Below are positions 1-12,128 of a stretch of DNA of 64,000 bases, piece by piece (the stretch's first letter is position 1; every line of letters starts with the position of its first letter). The translations under genes and the position numbers were made by a program. The stretch spans positions 1,240,001 to 1,304,000 of the forward strand of contig NC_092801.1 of NCBI RefSeq assembly GCF_918797505.1. Direction: 5' to 3'. Source of the DNA: Bemisia tabaci. Its lineage: Eukaryota; Arthropoda; Insecta; Hemiptera; Aleyrodidae. The notes under the pieces were generated by a model. That model worked only from the letters and a program-made list of their open reading frames with translations, was not told the DNA's origin and did not search any database.

Positions 1-415
1 GTGATTTCTGCAATTTTTTCGTTAAAGCGAACACAATTTGGTAAATTTTCCCGTTTTATTTTTTTCTTTACGATAATTTGAACCGGAGTTATGATTTTTT
101 GAAAATAGGTCAAATTTGACCTTTGACCTATCATAACTCGGTCAAAAATTGAGATATTGATCTGCGGTTTGCGCCAAAATTCTTAGTTTTTTATGCTCTT
201 TCAAATGAGGTATCACAAGATAGGGGTTGCTATTTGAAAAAAAAAAGTTGGGGGGCCCCTGTCCCCCCCTGAGGGGGGGACCAAAATTTTGACCCCCTCA
301 AAAGATAGTCCCCTTTGAGATAGAAACATTCCCAAAGTTTCATTTCCTTATCTCAATTCGTTCAAAAGTTAGAGGGGGGGTCGGGGACTTTTCGCTCACC
401 CTGTATATCGTTTAC
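1..415. repeat. P-family repeat, copy 1 (tail, cut by window edge)
   Basis: No gene is seen. The stretch matches two other places in the window (18170-18731 plus 19374-19415, and 24830-25061). All share a line reading roughly TTTGCGCCAAAA, then a T-rich stretch, then AATGAGGTATCACAA, a run of G or C, and a terminal segment GGGGACTTTT...ACCCTGTA. The right end near 415 is the shared terminus. The left part is outside the window, so the copy is incomplete. It is non-coding and probably a non-autonomous element. Confidence 0.6.
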
Positions 416-654
416 ATTCTTTTTTTAATGAATTTTGACTTGTAAAATGACACACTGGTCGTGTGAAGTAACAAGTGAACTCTCAACGCTAGATGAAGTG
501 TAATTATGAACGGGAGGTCGTGCGCCATGCGCGCTGCGAACGGCGGCGCAGGGCGGCTCATAAAATTCTCCCCTGTGCTCTGTCGCGGCAGTCAAAATGA
601 CATCTTTTCTCATTTTTCACTCACATTTGTTCAAATATAACGTATTTTAGTGGA

Positions 655-1245
655 ATTATGGGGCTTGGAGAACAAGGTGCATAACTGTAGTTTTTGCTAT
701 TTTGAGGAAAACGTGTTTAAAGTTTCGAAATTGCATGGATCCTTATGGTGGAGAGAAAGTTCAAACTAGAGTACCTGTATAGGGAGAGTACTGACAGATC
801 TGAAACTCCGAAAGTCCATCAGGCCTTCACCGATGCCTCCGCGAATAAAGTTAGGGCCCAAAAGGGCAGCCAACCTATGAATTTCAATTATCCAGAGCGA
901 TTTACTGATACTATTGTTACGAACCGTCCTTTATTAAGCACGTGTTTGACTCAGTTTTTGCATAAATTTACTCAATTTCGCGGAAGAACGCTCATTTCTG
1001 TACATTCTTGGCCATCTTGGTTAGAATTGGAATCTGCAGACTGGCAGTGAAATTTTGTGCGTTAGAAGTTGGTTAGAAGGGTGGCTGCACTTTTGGGCCC
1101 TAAACCCTCCATGAACCGATCTGTCGGTACTCTCCCTAAACAGGTACTCTAGTTCAAACTAACTTTATGATGCATAAAAATTGGAATTTGGAAGCGAATT
1201 TTCCACAGAATATGCATTAAGACTAGTTTTACTTGAAATCATTAA
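655..1245. repeat. Dispersed repeat interrupted by a MITE; uninterrupted inverted copy at 4385-4615
   Basis: The flanks 655-766 and 1152-1245 read continuously, in reverse complement, at 4385-4615. They share the words CATGGATCCTT, GAAAGTTCAAACTAACTTT and GAATATGCATTAA. The 4.4-kb copy has no element between the flanks, so it serves as the pre-insertion reference. 416-654 shows no recognisable gene. Confidence 0.75.
767..1151. mobile_element. hAT-type MITE, copy 1, with perfect 8-bp target-site duplication
   Basis: This is a 385-bp non-autonomous DNA element. Its ~34-bp terminal inverted repeats start TAGAGTACCTGT and end ACAGGTACTCTA, and both then carry a GGGAGAGTAC block. It is flanked by GTTCAAAC at 759-766 and 1152-1159, an exact 8-bp duplication as hAT transposases make. 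A second copy lies at 57355-57740 with its own 8-bp duplication. The open frame across it (745-1050) is carried by the repeat and is not a gene. Confidence 0.9.
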
Positions 1246-1609
1246 TGCACTCATGCGCCCTGTCCACCAAGCCTCTCGATAATTCTTGCTTGTTAACTAT
1301 TGATATCATGGTTGAGATTCGATACTTTGACTCCGAAGATAGAGTTTCGATACTCCAATTGTTTTCAAACGCGTTGAGTAGAGTCGTTTGACGAAAGTCG
1401 TAGAAACCCGTACTCGCTTTTGATTGGCGCCGAGTGATGTCATTCGGCACCAATTCCGTTCAACTTTCCAACCGATTGTTGCGTTCTCGCGTCAGTATCA
1501 TGCACACGATCCAGATTTTCATTCGGCAAAGAAAGAAGAACAGTTGAATGGAAAACCGGGTGAATCGAGCTTCAGAGTAAAAACTAACTTCACACGAGGA
1601 TTTAGTATA

Positions 1610-2250
1610 GCCAACACTTAAAGGGCACCTGATGACGTTGGATAGTTGGTCGGATGGATGAAATCTCGTTACTGCTTCTCTGAATTTTTGCACATTTTTT
1701 TTTTTTTTGTTTTTTAGTTTTTTTGTTTTTTTGTTTTTTGTTTTTTTTGGTTTTTGTTTTTGTTTTTTTGTTTTTTTTTGTTTTTTTTTTTTTTTTGTTT
1801 TTTTTTGTTTTGTTTTTGTTTTTTTTTTTTTTTGTTTGTTTTTTTTTTGGAACGAATGATTCTTTGGACTTATACTCAGGGGCTATTGTGCGAGTAAGTT
1901 TCTTCTTCTTTTTCGCTCTTTTCTTCTTCTTTTTCCTCTTATTCGCTCTTCAGGCCGCCCGTTCATCTTGCGTCATAGCTCTAACTCCGCGTGGTACGGA
2001 TTTAGTTTGAAGTGCGTACATACACAGGTCAGAACAAATTTTCTGCCACCTGAGCGATAGAAAAAATAAACTTAACACGAGAAGTGAGCAGTGAGCACCC
2101 TATAACTGAAAAGGCCCCCAATGACGTGGGTTGGTTGGCTGGCTGGCTGAAATCTTGGATTTGCCTCTCGGAATTTTGCTCCTTTTTCCGTGGTGAATGA
2201 TTTTTTGGACTCACGCGTAGGAGCTGAGTTTTTTTTTTTTTTTTTTTTTA
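1610..2250. repeat. Two diverged copies of one unit around a T-rich tract
   Basis: 1621-1690 plus 1850-1890 (CCTGATGACGTTGGATAGTTGG ... GAATGATT.TTTGGACT) resembles 2095-2225 (CCCAATGACGTGGGTTGG ... GAATGATTTTTTGGACT). Between them lies a ~160-bp tract of T runs separated by single G (about 1693-1850), which gives a meaningless Phe/Val-rich frame. No gene is seen from 1160 to 2396. Confidence 0.5.
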
Positions 2251-2404
2251 AATTTTTTTCACTAAAAGTCAAACTCTGCTAATATTTTTAACCGCAATGC
2301 AACATTTCCCATGAAAGTTCAATCATACTCAAAAACAAGGACAAATCACTTTGAAAGGTACATCCAACTGAGTAAACCTATCAAATGATTAATCGTCACT
2401 TATT

Positions 2405-3203
2405 CAGGGCTGGATTTAGGTGGTGGATTGCGGCCCATGGCGGCAAATTCAAAAAGCGGCAAATTTTGCAATTTTTTTAAAATGTAGGTTTAAAAAAAAA
2501 TTAGAAACGAAAATAGGCAACAAAATCTTTCATTTCCTGAGAGTATAGTAATTTCTAATTTTGTCGTTTTCAGTGATACAAGAGACAGCATCTTTCATTA
2601 TTCGAGTTATGAGAGAAACCAAACACGAAATTTGGCCTGGAGCATCGCGGCGCAGAGAGCGCAATGATGACGAAGATTTGAGATAAAAAAGAGAAGCTCC
2701 CGGCGCGGCGCGGTCGGCATCTAACACGCATTAGCGCCTACAAGACTGCATGAATACTTCACGCATTGCGTCATACACAGTGCGTTCAACAGCGGTCGGC
2801 GTGAAACGCATAGCGCCTACAAGACTGTGGGAATACTTCACGCATTGCGCCATAGTTCGATCAGCGCGGCGCGGCGCGGCCGGCGCTGGAAGTTAAAATT
2901 ATTAAACCACATTTATGCTTGTTCTTTCATAATTTTTTCGTTCATTTCTTTTAAATGGAAGGCCTTGTCCACACAGAGATAAGTTTACGGAACATAACTT
3001 TCGCGGAAAGGTCCGTAAATTTTTGCCAGTATTGTTTACAGGGTTTCGCAAAAAATGTGTCCAAGAAAAGTAAACGCGTCTGATGCACCCCTCTTCCTCC
3101 GGCACGTTCACTTGATGGTTTTTACTGATGTTTCAAAACGAATGAAAAGGGAGTGGCTAAATACAGGCGGCCCGTGGGCGGAAAGTAGGTAAATCCGGTC
3201 CTG
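2405..3203. mobile_element. hAT-like non-autonomous element (CAGGGCTGGATTTA termini)
   Basis: A 799-bp element with termini CAGGGCTGGATTTAGGT and, reverse-complemented from the right, CAGGACCGGATTTACCT. The flanking 8-mers are CACTTATT (2397-2404) and CACTTAAT (3204-3211), matching at 7 of 8, as expected of an old hAT insertion. Inside is a ~79-bp unit repeated twice (about 2713-2870, GCGCCTACAAGACTG) in GC-rich CGGCGCGG sequence. No transposase frame is seen. Confidence 0.75.
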
Positions 3204-3211
3204 CACTTAAT

Positions 3212-3697
3212 CGTACGGAAATCACGATAAGCACATCAGCGAGCTGATGCTTGAAATTGATTCACGAAGCGATAGACATTGAAGATAAGAAGAAAATGGC
3301 GCGATTTTATTGGTGGTGGTGGTGGGTGGTTACAATACGATGGAAAAAGGAGGTAAGTCGTGGAATAACTCATGGCAACCCACGAGGGAGGGTCTCGGAC
3401 CTCGGGCCTCGGGCTATAGTTAGCTCATCATTATTCCCATTCGTCTAAAATAACCAAACGTTACAGCAAATAGGATAGCTTCATTTTCCCTTGGCCCTCT
3501 TCATCTATAAGTGTTCTTATCGTCGTCACCATAAAATCCTTAACCATCTAAATTTTCATTTTTGTTACAGTTCATTCTAGCACTCTACTGAGCCGGTTTC
3601 TATGATTTATGTGGCTATCGAACGATGATAGCTCTTAGATGAGCCAGCTCTGTTCACATTTTGGAAATTTAAGGTAGAAGCTAGGAGGCGTATCCTC
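3212..3697. other. No gene recognised
   Basis: Holds a short (GGT)n tract near 3312-3330 and unremarkable AT-rich sequence. The open frames here are short and show no family resemblance or splice structure that I can defend. Confidence 0.5.
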
Positions 3698-3701
3698 TTT
3701 A

Positions 3702-3953
3702 CTGCCATGTTAAGGAAGAACGCCGTATGAACATTCGAGAGTTGCCAATTTCCTCACATGAAACATGTATTTTTGAGAACGATTATACGTATTTTTCCTT
3801 GAAATTTTCAGACATTTTATACAAAATTGCGAACAAAATTGTCTGGAAAAATTCAGGACAAAAATTCACGATTTTCACAGTAAATAAAGATTTTATTGAA
3901 GGAAATGCGGCAACGTCTGAAGGTTCATGCGACGTTCTTCCTTAGCACGGCAG
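3702..3953. mobile_element. MITE family A, copy 1 (4-bp TSD TTTA)
   Basis: A 252-bp element with TIRs CTGCCATGTTAAGGAAGAAC and, from the right, CTGCCGTGCTAAGGAAGAAC, flanked by TTTA at 3698-3701 and 3954-3957. Copies lie at 5411-5663 (TSD CATT) and, truncated, from 14852. The repeated 4-bp duplication fixes the borders. Confidence 0.85.
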
Positions 3954-3957
3954 TTTA

Positions 3958-4705
3958 GTCCATTTTACGAAGCCTGAGACTTTTAATTAATTACTTCGGC
4001 ATCAAAATCAGGACATGGCAACGCATCAGTTTTGGCCGCGATGACCGCCGCTCGCTTAGCAACCCAGTGCTCCCATTCCACGTCCATCAAAAGTGCCGCG
4101 ATTCGGAACTTCTTTGTTCCAATTTCTCCTACTCCACGACCGTTAAAAGTTCCGAAATTCCGTTTAGAGTTTTTCAAGTGTTCCGAGAAAGGGCCGGAAA
4201 ATGCAAAAGCTCCGGATAACATTTCGAGAATTTCAAAGGAATTCGGTTCTAGTTCCGGGAAAGGAGGAGGGGGGGGGAAATGAAAGCTCTCGAAAACTGA
4301 GTTTCACGAATGTCAATCGACATTTCTGTGCAGATTAATTGAAGGGTTAGGAGGACAATGCAAATAAGTGTAGTTTTTGAAAAAATCGAGGTATTGATGA
4401 TTACAAGTTAAACTAGTTTTAATGCATATTCTGAGAAAAATTTGCTCCCAAATTCAAATTTTTAAGCATGAAAAGTTAGTTTGAACTTTCTTTCCGCCAA
4501 AAGGATCCATGTCGCACTTATTGTGCGATACTGGAAAAGTGCAAAAAGTGCACTAAGTGCAAAAACTGCACTTATGCGCCTTGTCCTCCAAGGCCCGCAC
4601 AATTTAGGTAAAAAATGGAAAAATTTGGATGGACTAATTTTTAAGAGGTTCAGAAATAAATTTCTTCCCGAATAAATTTGATTCTTAGATATGCTCCTGG
4701 GAATA
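3958..4705. other. No confident gene; uninterrupted copy of the 655-1245 repeat inside
   Basis: 4385-4615 is the inverted, uninterrupted copy of the repeat at 655-1245. The MITE target octamer occurs once, as GTTTGAAC at 4479-4486. At 4000-4283 both strands are open for ~80 codons in GC-richer sequence. I see no domain and do not call a gene. Confidence 0.6.
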
Positions 4706-5153
4706 TTAAGGTGATTCGATGGACGCCATATTTTGTGTCAGAACGGCATGCGATATATCGCATCAATTGGTTCCATATTTTCAGCTACTCGTCATTTTTC
4801 TCCTATTTTGAGATCGCAATTCTGTTGTCAGGAGTCTAAAGCACTCACCTACCAATTTTAGCAGAGAAATTCAACGTAATAAAGGCGTGGTTTTTTCAGA
4901 GAGAAAATATCGCATTCGAGTGCAGTTTCGATATCAGTATCGAATGCGATGTTTTCTCTCTGAAAAAACCACGCCTTTATTAAGTTGAATTTCTTTGTTA
5001 AAATTGGTAAGTGAGTGCTTTAGACTCCTGACAACAGAAGTGCGATCTCAAAATAGGAGAAAAATGACAAGTAGCTGAAAATATGGAACCAATTGATGCG
5101 ATATATCGCATGCCGTTCTGACACAAAATATGGCGTCCATCGAATCACCTTAA
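4706..5153. mobile_element. Foldback element, near-perfect hairpin, TTAA flanks
   Basis: 448 bp including the TTAA flanks at 4706-4709 and 5150-5153. The two ~210-bp arms are reverse complements with few mismatches: GGTGATTCGATGGACGCCAT on the left is mirrored by ATGGCGTCCATCGAATCACC on the right. The turn is near 4920-4940. TTAA duplication suggests piggyBac-type mobilisation, which is inference. No coding capacity. Confidence 0.8.
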
Positions 5154-5410
5154 ACATGAAAATTGAAAATGATACATACCTTTACTCCCGACTCTTTCCT
5201 CAGCAATTCCACACTGATTCTCGAGGGGAGGATACTGTTGTCCGCCGATACTTCACTTACCCGCACTTTTGTAGTGTGTGCTTCTCTACACGCGTGTTCA
5301 TTTTCAGAGAGAGGCAAAGGGAGAGAATGGGAGGAAAAGTACACTGCGTGGAAAGAAAAAAAAAAAACAAAAAAAGATGGCCACACTCTGAAAAATTCAC
5401 CCTGCTCATT

Positions 5411-5663
5411 CTACCGTGCTTAGGAAAAACGCCGTAAGAACCTTCAGGCGTTGCCAAATTTTCTTTGATAAAACACGAATCCCATGGTAAACTTATGATT
5501 ATTTTTCTACCAATTTTTCAGATAATTTTCGTCGCAATTTAACATCAAGTTCCTGAGAACTTCAAGGGAAAATATTCATAATTTTCCTCAAAAACGAACA
5601 TTTCATCGAATGAAATTTGGCAACTCTCGAATGTTTATACGGCGCTCTTCCTTAGCACGACAG
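5411..5663. mobile_element. MITE family A, copy 2 (4-bp TSD CATT)
   Basis: A 253-bp relative of 3702-3953 with termini CTACCGTGCTTAGGAAAAAC and, from the right, CTGTCGTGCTAAGGAAGAGC. It is flanked by CATT at 5407-5410 and 5664-5667. No coding capacity. Confidence 0.85.
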
Positions 5664-5667
5664 CATT

Positions 5668-6785
5668 CGTCGTTCCCAGGACGTAAGAGCGTAACTCTGA
5701 TCTAAGGCTCCAAAATCTACTTGCGCAATCTTTTTTTTTTTCCTTACGAAACTGACAGCGCAATTTTTGTCAAAAATGCAGCCGATTTTTCACGATAATC
5801 CATGGCAAATATGTGAAATTTTCTAGAAAAAATTTCGTGGCCTCTCCGAGTAAAAATAAAAATTAGGAATGATAGTTTGGCAACGTTGATAAGTACGTTG
5901 ATAAGTTACGTCCTTTCGTTTTAAGAATGACGAATTTTCATTCAGTGGCTATGAAATGCGCAATTCTGTCGGTACCTATACTTGATGGCATGGACAATAT
6001 TTTTTTCCTAGTCTGGCGTAGACTTGCGTGTGTATTTAAGTGCTCGTGTCTGGAAATAACTGGCGATTTTTGAATTGAGCATAAAAGAGGTAAAGTCACA
6101 GAGAAAGCACTTTGTTGCGAGGTCAAACTGCGGGGATTCTTTCAGTCTGCGGCGATAGAACTTTTCCGTCACTTTTTGACGTTCGAACCAAGGACGTACG
6201 TCAATCGGCGTTGTCTGTAAGGAAAAAGCGACACGACATCAACATGCCTTTAACAAAAGCGTATCGAATATCCATGTATCGATTATATCGATTGATTATC
6301 GATGGATACCATGAATCGGGGACGTAGACGTTTTCCCCCTACGTTCGCCTGCCATATTCACTAGGGGTGTGGCGTGTTTTGCGATGTATCGATTGATCGG
6401 CCATTTAAATCTATGAAAAAGTATCGATAAACAGGGTGTTCGCAGCAAACACCTTAATAATCGATTATTTACCGCAGTTTCAAATGGGGAAATATCGATG
6501 GATCACAAAGCACGTCACGCCACTGATGCCCTCTGGCCGCTACGTGGCCCAACCCCGATGGGGCCCACTTTGGGGGCTCTCTTGATTTCATGTGAATAGG
6601 GTGGCTTAGCTAAGGACTACTTTCTACGGATAGCCGAAAAAATCATTAAAATCGGCCCGGTAGATCTTTAGAGAGGACTGTGACAAAAGAACCAACATTA
6701 CACAATACGGTATTTTATTAATTGATATTAGTTTTGTAATGGTTCAGCTTTCATTGCCGATGATGAGAAATTGCTCGAAATGCAT
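5668..6785. other. No gene recognised
   Basis: Several ATCGAT-rich stretches occur around 6260-6500 (tcgattatatcgattgatta). No frame shows a known family. 5154-5406 between the two elements is similarly unassigned. Confidence 0.4.
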
Positions 6786-6789
6786 TTAT

Positions 6790-6976
6790 CGACGGTGCAA
6801 GTCGGCAATCACATAACTCGTTTGAGGTGTCTTGCAGAATTTTCCTCGCACATAGAAGAAAAATCCCGGCAGTTTTAAAGAATTACCGTTGAGTAGTTTC
6901 CGTTTAAAAATTAAAGTATGACAGGAAGTCTGCGACGTCGCAAACCGAGTTATGTGATTGCCGACTTTCACCGTCG
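6790..6976. mobile_element. MITE with ~45-bp TIRs, TTAT target-site duplication
   Basis: Termini CGACGGTGCAAGTCGGCAAT and, from the right, CGACGGTGAAAGTCGGCAAT continue inverted through CACATAACTCG. TTAT flanks both ends (6786-6789, 6977-6980). 187 bp, non-coding. Confidence 0.8.
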
Positions 6977-6980
6977 TTAT

Positions 6981-8452
6981 GCAATCAATAACTAAAATAA
7001 ACGGTGATAACTAGAATACGCGCTTTACGACGTACGATTAACTTTCTTACATTTATATTGTTCAAATGAGAGAATTTAGAATTTTATCATGCACTGTAGA
7101 AAAACCTGGATCCTACTTTCAAAATCTGAAGAGAGCTGCCTTATTCGGGGATTGTTATCCGCCGACAACCACGAAAATCATGGAAATTGGCTGCCATGAG
7201 TAGAGCGGTAAACGGGAGTGAGACAAAAAAATGACAATTCAGGGGAACAAAAACCCCCCTCGAATCCTCATGATTTTTTACGATATTTATTATTTATACC
7301 TAGTTTCATATTCATTGTCGTTTGACTAATATCTTGAACTGAGGACATTTTGTAAAAGCGATCAAACTCTTGCTCCTTTTTTTCAGTATGTGGGTGTGTA
7401 TGTTGTTTTCTAAATTCAAAATGGTCTTTATTTTAATTTTTTTTTAAAACATGACCTACCATCAGTATTCTATTAATATTCGGTGCGAATTATGTTTGCA
7501 TTTTCAAAAGAGATTGCCAAAAATTCTTGGCAATAGTGTCAAAAGATGCTGCCTCTTTCTCTCTAAAGGAAAAAGATAATGCAACGCAAGGAGGCTTTTT
7601 TGACACTGGTAAACAGCACACACGTGAAACACGCGGTTGCATCATCGAAATCTCTTGAAAGCACACGTGGCCATCAATGACGTCGGAAAATAAAAAAAAA
7701 AAAAAAAACAAGCGGGAAAGCTCTAATACGTGGGTATTAGAGAAGCGCTCAGCGGTGAGCGCAATTTTAATGAGTCCCAGATTTAATTTACTACCTATTA
7801 ACTGAGTATGTTAAAATTTGCAATAATTAAAACATCTAAAATTGTGCTTCCTCCCCCCCCCCCCCCCGAAAAAAAATCCAAGATCCATAAGAAAAATAAT
7901 GATCCATTACTTAAGTACCGAAAAATTAATGCATAAAAAATCCTCGATTTCTCATAAAAACAGAGAAAACTATTACGGCTCCAAAAAAATAACTTTTCTA
8001 GATCATTTGAAGAAAATGTATCAAAGATGAACGTATCACTTAACGAGGCCAAATTAATTGTTTTAATGATGCCCTAATTGGACACGTAAAAAATATTATA
8101 GGTAAATAAATGAACGAAATATAAATATTAATAGGTAAATGATGAGACAATAAACGAAATCAATCAACTGCAACTGATTGTGAGTACTGAAGGTAACTTT
8201 TCGCGAATCGAAGGCACCATGTGTCCGCTAGGTTGCAGCACACTACGCTAAAACCTTCTAATGACTCATGATCAGACACAACCTTTCCTATGTTTATTGT
8301 TTATGCTCTATGATACTCTGTCTTCGTGATAACAGGATTTCATACAATACATAATCTAATACGTAATTACGTAAATAGAGAAAGAGAATTCTTGCAATAC
8401 CAGAATTATAACCAGGGTAAACGGAAATTACATTCATTTTTTCCTCCTATTG
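6981..8452. other. No gene recognised
   Basis: AT-rich sequence with a poly-A tract near 7691-7708 and a poly-C run near 7853-7867. Short frames only. I see no repeats matching the rest of the window. Confidence 0.4.
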
Positions 8453-8459
8453 ACCCTGC

Positions 8460-8860
8460 TAAAAATGTTCCATGTGGATTCACGTGGAAATGACCCGATT
8501 TCCATGTGATTTCATGGAAATCGTCTGACTTCCATGTCCTTCGACATGGAAATCATAACGTTTCCATGAAACTCACATGGAAACCAAGTCATTTCCATCA
8601 AGCCGTCATGGAAATGAAAACATTTCCTTGTGAGCTCGACATGGAAATCATAACGTTTCCATGCAACTCACACGGAAACCAAGTCATTTCCATCAAGTCT
8701 TCATGGAAATGAAAATATTTCCTTGTGAGCTCGACATGGAACTCATAGCACTTCCATGCAACTCACACGGAAACCAAGTCATTTCCATCAAGCCTTCATG
8801 GAATTGAAAATCCCCTTCTCAGTTCGGCATGGAAATAAAAATTGCGGATTTAAACATGAA
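8460..8860. repeat. Left subterminal array of CATGGAAA words
   Basis: TTTCCATG or CATGGAAA occurs roughly every 15-35 bp on alternating strands, within a larger unit of ~95 bp repeated about three times (GAGCTCGACATGGAA near 8632 and 8726). Subterminal arrays like this often bind transposase (inference). Confidence 0.75.
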
Positions 8861-9916
8861 TTTCGCGGCTTTAAAATCTTTCAATTTTTGGGCAATTCTA
8901 AATTGGACATACGCTCCGACATGCGCAACATGCGAAAATTACACATCGGAGCGTGAGTGTCGCGTTTGAAGCATAACTACGATGTTGAAGGCGCTCCGCA
9001 AGGTGCGCGCCAAGGAATTATACTCGGTATACGGTTCAAACCAGAGATGCAAGATTTTATATGTAACTTCATAAAATGAAATTTCGTGAATTCCAATCAT
9101 TTTTGAAAACTTCTGTGCTATGGGCTCATTATGACATGAAAAGGAAAAATCTCAAGTTTTGGAAGGGGGGGGGGGAATGAAGGGAAAAAGGAAAAAACCG
9201 AAAGAAGAGCTATACGATCATTGTTGCGGGTTGCATTAGCAGTCAAATTTTTTCTTCTCAGGCGTATGTTTAGAAAGGAGGTGAAGAAGATCCCCATATC
9301 AGGGTGATCGAAAAAAGTCTCAATTTTGGTCATCACTTAAGTACTTTTTCATCAGAAGGTAGTGTTTAGCATGTTATGTTTTTATCTTCAGTTATTAAAT
9401 CCTCTAAATTTTTTTGTAAAGAATTTGAAAAGAATTGCTGGAACCAATTTTTTTTAATGATATGATTTCGATCTCAGCCCCTGAAAATCAAGTACCTGAA
9501 ATTTTATGAAGCTCAATAATTAAAGAAATGTGCCAAAATGTATGATGGATAAAAGCTTAGTATGTACTTACATCTACACTCAAGTGAAAGCAATAATAAG
9601 CACAATAATCTTAAAAAGTACATGGTGTACTCAAAGCTCCCTGATGAAAATTAGGGCCACCCTTTCAGACATACTTTGTGGGCAGGCCATCTATGACAGC
9701 CATGGGAACTTGTTTGACGGGTATATGTCAGTATGTAATTGATATCAGCGCATAGACCTTCTTGGACTTGTAGGATTTTCTATATCATAGCAGCGTAGTT
9801 TTTCAAAGTTCGCATGTTAGCAGTTCCAAACCCACATGTATCTTCCACTAGGCATGTGTAAAGAGAATCTTTCAGCTAAATATGCATCATGCAAAGTAAT
9901 AATGGATGACATCTGT

Positions 9917-10873
9917 CATGCAGACATACTCAATAAAATAGAAAATGAACAAACAACACTCACCAACTCGCTCAAGTCTGTAATCCACTGGGTCAGAAAA
10001 ATCCACTTGAAGACAATGAATCCAAATTTCCGATTAGAACTGGTGCAGGTACGAAGGAACTTTTGAAAACACGATGAGTGCATTGTAAAAATATCTAAAG
10101 CACTCTTTAACGTAAGAGAAAAATTAGCACCATGATTTAATAGCTGATCAATACAGAACACCACTCTCAGAAAAGCACTGACACAACACGATTTTTCAGT
10201 TCAGTTTTAGAGGAGAAAGCATTTTTCAAAAGATGCGACATCATAGATTCACAGCTTAAATAATTTCACGATTTACTACGATCATTGATGATATTAAGGT
10301 AGCCATCGATTCTCTACCCGACGTTCCTTCCACACATGACAGGAAACATCTACAGGCATAGAGCAAATGGCACTGAGCAGCAATGTACATCTGATAAGGC
10401 AAGCTCCTGGAAGTGTCGATCTGCAAAAATACAAAGCGGGAGACAGATCATCAAATTGATCTACCTATGGTTAATGGCCGTCCTTGGAGACAGACAATAA
10501 ACTACGTAACAATATATCAACCACCTTTTGATAACAGAACGAATTTAAAATGAGAGCAAGACCCTTCCTTATGGAGGGAGGGCCAAGAAACATTTAAAAA
10601 CGGAACATTTTACAACTTACAGGTCTGAGCCACTGAATATAATACATTCCACCAGTCAATAAAATTTTAAATTTTGAATGTTGATGGATAACCTGATTGC
10701 CAGTATACATTGAGTTGAAACCAGTTGAAACATCTGATACGTAGAGCGGTTCATTCTTATAGAGGCTTCCGAAGTAGTTCCAGATAGGTACTTTAAAATT
10801 AGACACCGGTCAAATGTAGTACAAGAGAGGAAATGGGTGCAACAAAACTTTAATTGTCCTTGATTCTTTTGTG
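9917..10873 (-). repeat. Left arm of the 1-kb inverted repeat
   Basis: The reverse complement of 11877-12832, with at least four single-base differences and a length difference of about one base seen by eye. It carries the same gene-fragment exons on the minus strand: frames 10594-10806 and 9916-10164 match 11943-12155 and 12585-12881. The outer border is abrupt at 9917 (CATGCAGAC) and the inner border at 10873. Confidence 0.9.
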
Positions 10874-11876
10874 AAAGGTGTGAAAGTGAAAAATTATTCA
10901 TTAAATTACTTACTTGAGGTGATGTGGTGATGTGAGTGAGAGGTAAATTGATAAATATAACCTAACTTTTGTGAAGATGTTCCTAGTTCCTGGAATAATC
11001 GTTCCTTGCCGATACTTCCAGGGTTGTATTTATTATCTAAATAATTATCAGGCAAATGTTTTCAAAAGGATTAAAATACAAAAACTGGCTTTCTATAATC
11101 ATTATAGCGGCTGATTTTCACTCATTTTCATACGCAACCTCGATAAAAAGGCAAAAGGCGGAACCGCGGAATGGTCCCTCGTCCAACTGTTCGATGTCCA
11201 ACTCGCACTCGGAACTCCGGATCCGGACCATTGTTCAATTCAATCCACCCAGCCAGCCTAGCCATGCCATGCCGTGAATTTCAAAATGAAAACTTAATTT
11301 GATCTACTTTTCATGATTCTTAACGAAGAATCGATTGTATTATCGGCGTCTACTTGACTATACTCAGTTTCATCGAACACAGGTAAATTATCTCTCACTT
11401 CTCACTTCTTGACGACGGACACACCTAAGTATGAGCCTGTCACCTTGTACTTACATTACACATTTGTCATGTCAAGCTATACTGATCAAGTAACTCGAGT
11501 TTAATTTTCTTTGCCGATTTACGATTCAGTCGATATGTTCTAACGAGCGAGGTAATTGTGAATTCTATTCTCTTGGTTTGCGAATGCATTTACTACCATG
11601 TGCTATTCCTAACCGTGGTTACGAAGTTGATCGAAGAGTCTACGTCTAATAAATCTATCCACTCCTTCCGTGGGAAGGGAGATAATCTTTCATCTATTTA
11701 GCATTGAAGGGAAAGACCAGAATCAAGATGGTGGATCTTCTGTTGCACTCTCTAAGTGCAAATCTTATTATCCGCGGACTTCATCACAAGTAGAAACTTC
11801 CCAACTCTTGCAGGCGAGTGCTATTATAGGTAGTCTGTTGGAACATCCTCATACTGCCTGCATTTTCCTTGTGTCT
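10874..11876. other. Loop between inverted arms
   Basis: About 1.0 kb of sequence found only once in the window. It contains a GC-richer patch near 11155-11275 and a consensus-like donor CACAG|GTAAAT at about 11378. It might hold a promoter and 5' exon of the captured gene (inference). No frame gives a recognisable product. Confidence 0.4.
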
Positions 11877-11942
11877 TCAAAAGAATCAAGGACAATTAAA
11901 GTTTTGTTGCACCCATTTCCTCTCTTGTACTACATTTGACCG

Positions 11943-12128
11943 GTGTCTAATTTTAAAGTACCTATCTGGAACTACTTCGGAAGCCTCTATAAGAATGAAC
12001 CGCTCTACGTATCAGATGTTTCAACTGGTTTCAACTCAATGTATACTGGCAATCAGGTTATCCATCAACATTCAAAATTTAAAATTTTATTGACTGGTGG
12101 AATGTATTATATTCAGTGGCTCAGACCT
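11943..12128 (+). pseudogene. Captured gene fragment, exon A
   Basis: 62 open codons end at a strong donor (CAGACCT|GTAAGT at 12128/12129) in phase 0. The peptide is hydrophobic and aromatic (for example SLYKNEPLYVSDVSTGFN and GGMYYIQWLRP) and looks like true coding sequence. I do not recognise the family; a multi-pass membrane protein is possible. The upstream border is uncertain. The same segment lies inverted at 10621-10806. Confidence 0.45.

Noticed and set aside
1723..2010. Phe/Val-rich 95-codon frame
   Set aside because: Translation of a T-rich low-complexity tract.
4706..5153. MicroRNA precursor
   Set aside because: The arms are far too long and perfect, and TTAA borders mark a transposable foldback element.
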